Shown here: positions 51,219 to 56,723 of the stretch, piece by piece
Numbering within the stretch: position 1 is the first letter of the stretch
How the letters are laid out: the number at the start of each line of letters is the position of its first letter
DNA from: Eubacteriaceae bacterium
Lineage (GTDB): Bacteria; Bacillota; Clostridia; Lachnospirales; Lachnospiraceae
Assembly: GCA_910574915.1 (NCBI GenBank)
Contig: CAJTCR010000032.1
Location: 1-56,723, forward strand
Reading direction: 5' to 3'
DNA: 56,723 bases
Position numbers and translations under genes: made by a program
The notes under the pieces: generated by a model
Told to the model about the DNA's origin: nothing
The model's input: the letters and a program-made list of their open reading frames with translations, nothing else
The model's database searches: none

Positions 51219-52597
51219 TGAAAAAACTTGTAAAAAACGGCAGGATTTTTACGGAGTCAGAAGACTATCTGGCAGACCTTTTGATCGAAGATGAAAAGAT
51301 CGTAAGCATCGGGGCGCGCCTGCATGACGCGGACGCGGAAATCATTGACGCGGCAGGCTGCTATGTGCTGCCGGGTGCAGTAGATGTACATACTCATATG
51401 GATCTGGATGTGGGGATTTCCAGGGCAGTGGATGATTTTTACGACGGGACGGTGGCGGCAGCCTGCGGGGGAACGACGTCTATCGTAGACCATATGGCTT
51501 TCGGCCCAGCAGGAGTTCCGCTGCACTACCAGTTTGAGGTATACAAAAAGCTGGCGGAGGGAAAGGCTGTGATTGACTATGGATTTCACGGGACGGCACA
51601 GCACGTGGACGCAGACATTCTTGCCGAGCTTGAGACGATGGCTGCAGACGGGATTCCAAGCGTGAAAGCATATCTGACCTATGGCTTTAAGCTTAACGAT
51701 GCGGATGTACTGCAAATCTTGCAGAAAATGAAAGAAATTGGCGGAATCACCGCCTTCCACTGTGAAAATCACGATATCGTGGAGTATCTAAAGCAAAAAC
51801 ATAAGAGCGAGGGAAAGACTTCCGCGGTCTGGCACGCAAAAAGCCGTCCGAACCTGGCGGAAGCAGAAGCTGTGCAGCGTGTATTAAAGCTTGCCAGGAT
51901 GGCGGGCGACGCGCCGGTCTATATTGTCCATTTGTCCTGCAAGGAAAGCCTGGAGGCTGTCAGAGAGGCGAGAAGGCAGGGGCAGAAGCAGATCTTTGTG
52001 GAGACCTGCCCGCAGTATCTGCTTTTGACAGAGGAATGCTATACAAGAGAGGACGGGCTTAAGTACATTATGTCACCGCCGCTGCGTACAAAGGAAGACT
52101 GTGACGCTTTGTGGAAAGGGCTTGCGAAAGGAGAGATCCAGGCGGTAGCTACCGACCACTGTCCATTTCATTATGCAAAAGAAAAGCAGATGGGCAAGGA
52201 CGACTTTACCGCATGTCCAAACGGCGCTCCGGGTGTGGAAGAGCGGCTGATCCTGCTCTATTCGGAGGGAGTGGCAAAAGGAAGGCTGACCATGCACCGG
52301 CTGGTCGAGACGCTTTGCACAAGCCCAAGCAGGATTTACGGGCTGTATCCGCAAAAAGGTGCGCTATTGCCGGGAGCAGACGCAGACCTGGTAATTTTAA
52401 ACCCGGATGCGTCCGGCGTACTGACACACAGCCAGATGCACGGAGCGGTAGATTATACAGCATATGAGGGCATGAAAATCCAGGGAGAAATCCGTCTCGT
52501 AATGCAAAGGGGCAATGTCATTGCAAAAGACGGCAGGTTTACCAGAGAAAAAGGTGCCGGGCGCTTTATCCATCGCACACCGCATACGAATGTGTGA
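51215..52597 (+). CDS. hydA: Dihydropyrimidinase / D-hydantoinase
   Basis: A protein of 460 residues of the cyclic amidohydrolase family. The metal ligands are in place: His59 and His61 (VDVHTHMD), carboxylated Lys151 (IPSVKAYLTYG), His in AFHCENHD, His in VYIVHLSC and Asp in VATDHCPF. It opens dihydropyrimidine or hydantoin rings in the cytoplasm. In clostridia and E. coli such genes occur in purine-degradation clusters with selenium-dependent molybdenum hydroxylases, selD and csdB, and here it follows a selD fragment. The rest of such a cluster is absent. Confidence 0.88.
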   Translation: MMKKLVKNGRIFTESEDYLADLLIEDEKIVSIGARLHDADAEIIDAAGCYVLPGAVDVHTHMDLDVGISRAVDDFYDGTVAAACGGTTSIVDHMAFGPAGVPLHYQFEVYKKLAEGKAVIDYGFHGTAQHVDADILAELETMAADGIPSVKAYLTYGFKLNDADVLQILQKMKEIGGITAFHCENHDIVEYLKQKHKSEGKTSAVWHAKSRPNLAEAEAVQRVLKLARMAGDAPVYIVHLSCKESLEAVREARRQGQKQIFVETCPQYLLLTEECYTREDGLKYIMSPPLRTKEDCDALWKGLAKGEIQAVATDHCPFHYAKEKQMGKDDFTACPNGAPGVEERLILLYSEGVAKGRLTMHRLVETLCTSPSRIYGLYPQKGALLPGADADLVILNPDASGVLTHSQMHGAVDYTAYEGMKIQGEIRLVMQRGNVIAKDGRFTREKGAGRFIHRTPHTNV

Positions 52598-52614
52598 CAT
52601 ATGGGGACAGAGGT

Positions 52615-52797
52615 ATGGCAAGGTATCGCAGAGCCCTGTTTACAGTCTTGCTCGCGCTGCTTCTTTGGGGCGGCGCGTCACGGGAATACAGCCTGCATAA
52701 AGAACGTTACTTTGGTGAACTTTTACAAGAAGGGACGCCAGGAGAGAGGATGGGTACACTCTGGCGGCGTCCGTTCCAGAATGTTAAGAATTGCTAG
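52615..52797 (+). other. Doubtful 60-residue ORF running into repeat unit U1
   Basis: It would give a basic, then hydrophobic N-terminus (MARYRRALFTVLLALLLWGG), then a tail encoded by the repeat (TPGERMGTLWRR). The ribosome site is poor, and the tail is repeat-derived, so expression is doubtful. Confidence 0.2.
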
Positions 52798-53160
52798 GTA
52801 TCCTGCTGCTACGCCCTGGCTGTGTCCGGTCGCGCCACCTTGTCCGCTTCCGGCTGTCCGCCGAAAGCTATCGGTGCCGCTTGGCTGCGCCCCTAGTTAT
52901 TTTGCAGAATACCAAGCAATTCTAAACATTCTTCCAAAGCCGCCGCCAGAGTGTACCCATCCTCTCTCCTGGCTGTTCTTCGCAAGTGCTGCCAAACGAG
53001 CCCGCTATGGTTTGTTCGCTGTACTAGAATCTGTTCTATCATATGTTTGATTTTGTTCATGGTAGACAAACCAACCATATTGCGCTTGTTTCGTAGCATT
53101 TACGAAAAGCAGCCGGGAGAGAGGATGTGCCTCTCCTGGCGGCGGCACATCTTCTTTCCC
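52698..53160. repeat. Three alternating copies of an about 110-bp repeat forming nested long hairpins
   Basis: Unit U1 (plus, about 52698-52810), U2 (minus, about 53014-52903) and U3 (plus, about 53067-53160) are copies of one sequence. U1 and U2 share perfect 32-base arms (52738-52769 and 52941-52972) and a further 35 bases of imperfect pairing inside. U2 and U3 pair imperfectly over about 44 bases (52971-53014 with 53067-53114), and U3 ends in its own hairpin. All three can be read as a peptide containing PGERM followed by WRR. A partial fourth copy seems to lie at 56014-56047. The family is not recognised. Confidence 0.6.
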
Positions 53161-53215
53161 AGCGTTCCTTCCTGTAAAAACCCACCAAAGTCATTTAAAC
53201 TTGTTCGCTGTAGTA

Positions 53216-53308
53216 CTAGAGCGTGTTTGAAAAATCATTCCCGTGATCTGCACTCTCCACAAACTGTGAAGCACATCTCACAGAAAGCATTTTTCAAACA
53301 CGCTCTAG
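53216..53308. mobile_element. 93-bp MITE-like element with perfect 20-bp inverted ends
   Basis: CTAGAGCGTGTTTGAAAAAT at 53216-53235 is exactly mirrored at 53289-53308, with 53 non-coding bases between. The GAGCGTGTTTGAAAAA ends look like insertion-sequence terminal repeats, so this is probably a non-autonomous derivative mobilised by a transposase elsewhere. CTAG occurs at both tips, but a target duplication outside could not be established. Confidence 0.65.
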
Positions 53309-53326
53309 GATTGTATATACAGTCTC

Positions 53327-53518
53327 TTATTTCTGAGAATCTTTATCTGCTTCATTTTTGGTTAAGATGTGATATAGCGCGATAGCAATCAGCGATGACG
53401 AGTAGGTTTGCGCTATCGAATTTATTTCAAAACCGTTCCTATCACAGATGATATTTATAATCATATTAATAATCAATACTACTGCCATTGCAGCAACTGC
53501 TTTCAATAAGTTCTTCAT
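53327..53518 (-). CDS. Small two-helix membrane protein, 63 residues
   Basis: Started at 53518, with GGAAGGAG nine bases upstream. It has a first helix (LLKAVAAMAVVLIINMIINI) and a second (SSSLIAIALYHIL), with a charged tail (KNEADKDSQK). A promoter on the minus strand (TTGACA 53593-53588, TAGTAT 53571-53566) is likely. It is divergent from the AgrC-like kinase. A role as immunity or accessory peptide of a peptide-signalling locus is possible, but no family is recognised. Confidence 0.55.
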   Translation of the reverse strand: MKNLLKAVAAMAVVLIINMIINIICDRNGFEINSIAQTYSSSLIAIALYHILTKNEADKDSQK

Positions 53519-53680
53519 AAATTTAGATCTCCTTCCAAAACATATATGTATTTTCAACACATAGTATACTAGAGAAAACAATAAATCTGTCAAAACAGTC
53601 ATAAAATGCGTCCATTTGTGAATCATTGCATTTTTTACCGCAAATGTGTGCGTTTATTCATCATTTTCGCAGAGCAGCGC

Positions 53681-53709
53681 TTGATAAAAGGAATTACATA
53701 CAGTATAAT
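53681..53709 (+). promoter_or_regulatory. Promoter of the AgrC/AgrA-like operon
   Basis: TTGATA at 53681-53686, a 17-base spacer and a perfect TATAAT at 53704-53709, 35 bases before the kinase start. Confidence 0.8.
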
Positions 53710-53743
53710 CAAGAAAGTAAAGTTTAGAGGAAGGAATGGATTT

Positions 53744-55066
53744 ATGCTGTTGTCTTTTTTTCAGCTTTCCCTTGCGATTCGCAATGTGTGGCCGAAACGC
53801 ATGAGCCTGAAAGCGTTTCTTATGCTTTATCTGCTGCTGTTGGTTTCTGGTATGCCGGTAACGCTGCTGTCCTGTGTACCGTACGGTTTGTTTGGCATTT
53901 TGGTGGCAGTTTGTATGTTTGGATTGGCGGTGAACCGGGATACCATATCACAGAATGTTTGTATGGGCATGATTGGATGTGTGCTTGCTGTTTTGGCAGA
54001 TAATTTTTTGTCAATTCTATTGCATCTGCTGATTCCGCTGGATGTAATCAGCCAAAAGTATGTTTCGTTTGGCGTCAGGCTGGTTCCTATTTTTTTGTTT
54101 TATTTCGTTACGCTGTTTTGCGGAAAGCTGCTTAGAAAATGGCTGCTGTCAGGCAGAGGAGTTTTACGGCTCCAGCAGACGTGGTATTTCATCGATGCCG
54201 TATTGCTGCTTCTTATCACCATCTATCTGTTTGATAATATTATTCCGGGACAAAATGGCTCTGTCGGCAAGATGATCTATAATAATTTATTACATATTTC
54301 AGGGTATCTGCTTGTGATGCTTTTTTTAATCCTTGCCATGCGGCAGACTTATCGGGAACAAATACAGGCTGAAGCAAAGCAGAAAGCCTTGCAGGATTTA
54401 CAGGGTTATACGCACAATTTGGAAAATATGTATAACAGCCTGCGCTCCTTTAAGCATGATTACGTTAACATTTTGCTCTCGATCTCTGGCTATATAGAAC
54501 ATGGTGAGATGGAGGAATTAAGGGAATATTTTGCAAATAAAATCTTCCCGACGAAAAATCTGATTGATCAGGGAGATTACAAGCTGAATCAGCTTGGCAA
54601 TATCGGTGTGCTGGAAATCAAAAGCCTGCTTTCTGCGAAAATGATTTACGCCCATGAGTCGGGGATTGAAGTTACGATTGATATTCCTGACAAAGTAGAC
54701 AGCTTTTTGATAGACACGGTAGATCTTGCCAGAATACTTGGAATCTTTTTGGACAATGCGATGGAAGCCGCGCTGGAGGCGGAGCAGCCGCAAATGGGTT
54801 TAAATATCATTCAGAATAAGGCAGGTGTGGCAATTACGATCAGCAACCGCTTTTTGGATAACGGCGCTATGCTGCATCAGCTAAAGCAAAAAGGGGTTAG
54901 CACAAAGGCAGGGCATCAGGGAATCGGGCTTTCCAACGCACAGAAAATCATCAGTTCTTATGACAATGTTTTGTTGGAAACCACAATGAAAAACGGCTGT
55001 TTTATACAGTATCTGGAACTGGTGCGGAAAGGAGCGACATTATATGCTGAACATTTATGTGTGTGA
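53744..55066 (+). CDS. AgrC-like GHKL sensor histidine kinase
   Basis: A protein of 440 residues started at 53744 (AGGAAGGA upstream). The first 210 residues have about six hydrophobic segments forming the peptide-sensing membrane domain. The kinase core has the H-box LRSFKHDYVNILLSISGYIE, the N-box ILGIFLDNAMEAALEAEQP and the G-box HQGIGLSNAQKIISSY, typical of the AgrC/ComD GHKL type. The gene overlaps the response regulator by 23 bases. No AgrB processing protease gene is present, so the ligand is probably a secreted linear peptide or one processed elsewhere. Confidence 0.88.
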   Translation: MLLSFFQLSLAIRNVWPKRMSLKAFLMLYLLLLVSGMPVTLLSCVPYGLFGILVAVCMFGLAVNRDTISQNVCMGMIGCVLAVLADNFLSILLHLLIPLDVISQKYVSFGVRLVPIFLFYFVTLFCGKLLRKWLLSGRGVLRLQQTWYFIDAVLLLLITIYLFDNIIPGQNGSVGKMIYNNLLHISGYLLVMLFLILAMRQTYREQIQAEAKQKALQDLQGYTHNLENMYNSLRSFKHDYVNILLSISGYIEHGEMEELREYFANKIFPTKNLIDQGDYKLNQLGNIGVLEIKSLLSAKMIYAHESGIEVTIDIPDKVDSFLIDTVDLARILGIFLDNAMEAALEAEQPQMGLNIIQNKAGVAITISNRFLDNGAMLHQLKQKGVSTKAGHQGIGLSNAQKIISSYDNVLLETTMKNGCFIQYLELVRKGATLYAEHLCV

Positions 55067-55787
55067 AGATCATGATGTGCAGCGGCGCGCGATTGTGAAA
55101 ATCATTCAAAATACCATTCTAATCGAAGAACAGGATATGCAGCTTGTTTTAGATACCGCAGACCCATATGCGCTGCTTGAAAAAGTCAAGGCGAGTCAGA
55201 ACACAGGCATTTATTTTCTGGATATCGATTTGCACAGCGACATAAACGGGATGCAACTGGCGCAGAAAATCAGATTGTTTGACCCGCGCGGCTTTATAAT
55301 ATTTATAACCGCGCATTCGGAACTAAGCTACATGACCTTTCAGTACCGGGTAGAGGCAATGGACTTTGTATTAAAAGACAACCCTGCAGAGGCGAAAGTA
55401 AAAATCAGAGAATGCCTGTTAAAAGCAATGGAGCGCTATACACTCCAGACCAACAAGACGCAAAAAGTCTATACGATTGAAGCAGGCGGACGGAAAATCA
55501 GCGTAGATTATGATGATATTTTCTTTTTTGAAACTTCGGGCAATATTCATAAAGTTATTCTACATGCGAAAGACCGCCAAATTGAATTTACGAGTACGAT
55601 AAAAGAACTGGCAGGTACATTTGGAGATAGTTTTGTACGCTGCCATCGGTCGTTTCTCATAAATAAAAATAACATCCGTGAAATAGATGTCAAGAACCGG
55701 ATGATCTATTTTACAAACGGAGAAACGTGTCTGGTATCTACACGGATGATGAAAGGGATTTTTACAGCAAATGGGGGAAAAGAATAA
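55044..55787 (+). CDS. AgrA-like LytTR response regulator
   Basis: A protein of 247 residues. The receiver domain has the acidic pocket (YVCEDHD) and the phosphoacceptor Asp60 in IYFLDIDLHSDING. The C-terminal LytTR DNA-binding domain (about 145-245) shows SVDYDDIFFFETSGNIHKVI, VRCHRSFLINKNNI and CLVSTRMMKGI. Such regulators bind direct repeats about 12 bases apart upstream of bacteriocin or quorum-sensing genes; no such repeats were made out in this window. It is translationally coupled to the kinase gene. Confidence 0.88.
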   Translation: MLNIYVCEDHDVQRRAIVKIIQNTILIEEQDMQLVLDTADPYALLEKVKASQNTGIYFLDIDLHSDINGMQLAQKIRLFDPRGFIIFITAHSELSYMTFQYRVEAMDFVLKDNPAEAKVKIRECLLKAMERYTLQTNKTQKVYTIEAGGRKISVDYDDIFFFETSGNIHKVILHAKDRQIEFTSTIKELAGTFGDSFVRCHRSFLINKNNIREIDVKNRMIYFTNGETCLVSTRMMKGIFTANGGKE

Positions 55788-55831
55788 GGTACAAAGGAAA
55801 ACGGTTGTTTTATTTTGAAAGGGTGATTTGA

Positions 55832-55972
55832 GTGAACGATTTAAAAATTTTGTGGAAGTATTTTAGAGAACATAAGCTTGCAGCAATGGCTGTAGTGGCA
55901 GCAACTTTTTCAGGAGCGGTAGCAGGGGGTGTGTTAGGAGTATTGGCTTATTATCATGGATGGCTGGGATGA
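55832..55972 (+). CDS. 46-residue glycine-rich hydrophobic peptide, possible bacteriocin or signal peptide
   Basis: Starts with GTG after GAAAGGGTG, 44 bases downstream of the response regulator. The N-terminus is short and basic (MNDLKILWKYFREHKLA), followed by a helix with repeated small-residue spacing (FSGAVAGGVLGVLAYYHGWLG). GxxxG-type spacing is seen in class IIb bacteriocins and leaderless peptides. There is no double-glycine leader or export gene nearby. The link to the two-component system is by position only. It might also be a small membrane toxin or an accessory protein. Confidence 0.55.
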   Translation: MNDLKILWKYFREHKLAAMAVVAATFSGAVAGGVLGVLAYYHGWLG

Positions 55973-56111
55973 ATTTTCAGGAAGGGGATATTAGAGCGAG
56001 CAAATTTTGGGTGATTTGGTAAATTTTTGCTGGAAGGGACGCCGGAAGTGTTACTTAAACAAGAATGATATAGTTTGGTTCCTCATATAAATATCTATTA
56101 AAAAATTTGAC
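55973..56111 (+). other. Non-coding stretch with a partial repeat copy
   Basis: 56014-56047 resembles part of repeat unit U1 (TTTGGT.AA.TTTT ... AAGGGACGCC). No gene or terminator is clear here. Confidence 0.35.
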
Positions 56112-56140
56112 TTGAAATAATCTGATTCATAGTCTATAAT
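56112..56140 (+). promoter_or_regulatory. Promoter of the antitoxin RNA
   Basis: TTGAAA at 56112-56117, 17 bases, perfect TATAAT at 56135-56140. Transcription would begin about 56147. Confidence 0.8.
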
Positions 56141-56146
56141 CAGTGT

Positions 56147-56258
56147 AGAGGTAATGGAGATATTGGATCGTCCCCATTACCCTAGACGGAAACTAATGTG
56201 ATAAATTAATTAACTACACAAAGCTATCCCCTATTTGCGGTAGAGGATAGCTTTATTT
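56147..56258 (+). ncRNA. Antisense antitoxin RNA of a type I toxin-antitoxin pair
   Basis: The RNA predicted from the promoter at 56112-56140 folds first into GGTAATGG/CCATTACC, with a loop containing GGATCGTCC, and ends at a strong hairpin (AAAGCTATCC at 56220-56229 with GGATAGCTTT at 56245-56254) followed by T-rich sequence. The same hairpin terminates the convergent toxin message, so the two RNAs overlap there. The CCCCAT part of the 5' stem-loop is complementary to ATGGGG in the toxin leader. This is the Fst/RNAI-RNAII arrangement. Confidence 0.65.
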
Positions 56259-56262
56259 CTGT

Positions 56263-56346
56263 CTATTTACGGTTGTTATGATTATCTATGTATGTTAATG
56301 CTGCAAATACTACTAACAGCAATGTTAAAACTTCTAACGTGTTCAT
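56263..56346 (-). CDS. Holin-like type I toxin, 27 residues
   Basis: The peptide MNTLEVLTLLLVVFAALTYI followed by DNHNNRK has the layout of the putative holin-like toxin family (short start, MxTxEVLTLL, one membrane helix, basic tail). The start at 56346 is chosen for the ribosome site AAAGGGG eight bases upstream; a longer in-frame start at 56445 would run through the promoter and leader. The toxin is expected to insert into the cytoplasmic membrane and depolarise it when the antitoxin RNA is lost. Confidence 0.8.
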   Translation of the reverse strand: MNTLEVLTLLLVVFAALTYIDNHNNRK

Positions 56347-56618
56347 AGAATTCCCCTTTCCGTCTCCGAAAAGGGCAACCGAGGAACTATCCCCATATTG
56401 TCTACACTGACTATCTTTCTGAAAATGTATCCAGGTGGAAATCAAATGGCGCGATCCCGATTGCAGATGCGGTGCCGATGTTTCATTTGATCGATGAACT
56501 GTCTGGAGGAAGCAGGTTTTGGAGTGAAGAAGTGCAGCTACGGGTAGAAGATGCTATGCTGGAACTACAGGATTTTATTTGCACCTTCGAGGAAGGATTG
56601 CAGAGATTTCGCTTTTAG
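56347..56618 (+). other. Toxin leader region overlapping an unrecognised coding remnant
   Basis: The toxin promoter probably lies near 56405-56435 on the minus strand. On the plus strand an open stretch from about 56360 to the TAG at 56616-56618 reads like the C-terminus of a protein (NGAIPIADAVPMFHLIDELS, then RVEDAMLELQDFICTFEEGL) with no start. I do not recognise it. 56619-56723 holds nothing recognisable. Confidence 0.3.
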
Positions 56619-56723
56619 ATGTGAAAAAGAGTAAAGATTACCGGATTTTTAATAGATATAGAAATAGGGACAGATTTCGGGAAGATTCCTTTTTTTATGT
56701 ATAAATATTCAGACTTTTTGCAT

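Noticed and set aside
1..56723. CRISPR arrays, tRNA or rRNA genes, replication origin
   Set aside because: No regularly spaced repeats, cloverleaf sequences or rRNA segments were seen by reading the intergenic regions; a tool-based scan was not possible.

Overview
The window looks like a chromosomal segment from a motile, anaerobic, low-to-mid-GC Firmicute, most likely a gut Lachnospiraceae. This is an inference from gene content: a flavodiiron protein, a Ptb/Buk-type acyl kinase route, ThyX, Agr-like GHKL kinases, CsrA next to flagellin, strong AGGAGG ribosome sites, TTG/TATAAT-type promoters and holin-like type I toxins. No rRNA, tRNA or CRISPR array was seen.

Layout. 1-1110: 3' part of a DDE transposase and a decayed type I toxin-antitoxin cassette whose toxin ORF is almost gone. 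1121-8818: a PucR-type regulator divergent from an operon of thiolase, DUF35 zinc-ribbon protein, stand-alone acyl carrier protein, phosphotransacylase, acyl kinase, DUF1097 membrane protein and an OFA-type MFS carrier; this reads as uptake of an unknown acid followed by thiolytic cleavage that ends in ATP. 9001-13025: EamA exporter, flavodiiron protein, and an AAA/PD-(D/E)XK protein. 13158-21190: a four-gene Wadjet-type (JetDABC) plasmid/phage defence operon. 21204-27792: proB, proA, thyX and two or three unrecognised genes, one apparently frameshifted.

27886-32330 is the most striking part. Two closely related 33-bp palindromic sites in inverted orientation bracket a 4.4-kb segment holding a secreted Ig-like surface protein, IS256 and EpsG remnants, and a 192-residue FimB/FimE-sized tyrosine recombinase. 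Just inside the left site is a sigma-D (flagellar) promoter match pointing outwards. Inversion would place it directly upstream of csrA-flagellin, which shows no evident promoter of its own in the present orientation. I propose a flagellin phase switch, sequenced here in the OFF state.

32374-48851: csrA, flagellin, and a large flagellin-glycosylation island: three multidomain glycosyltransferases, pseB, pseI, pseF and pseC for pseudaminic acid, a methyltransferase, a WbqC protein and an unrecognised protein. pseG and pseH are not in the window. 48860-53326: a LysR regulator, a small unknown gene and a rearrangement scar with truncated class V aminotransferase and selD facing away from each other, an intact dihydropyrimidinase, a family of alternating inverted repeats and a 93-bp MITE-like element. 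53327-56723: a small membrane protein divergent from an AgrC/AgrA-like two-component system, a 46-residue glycine-rich peptide gene just downstream, and an intact type I toxin-antitoxin pair (holin-like toxin with a convergent antisense RNA and shared terminator).
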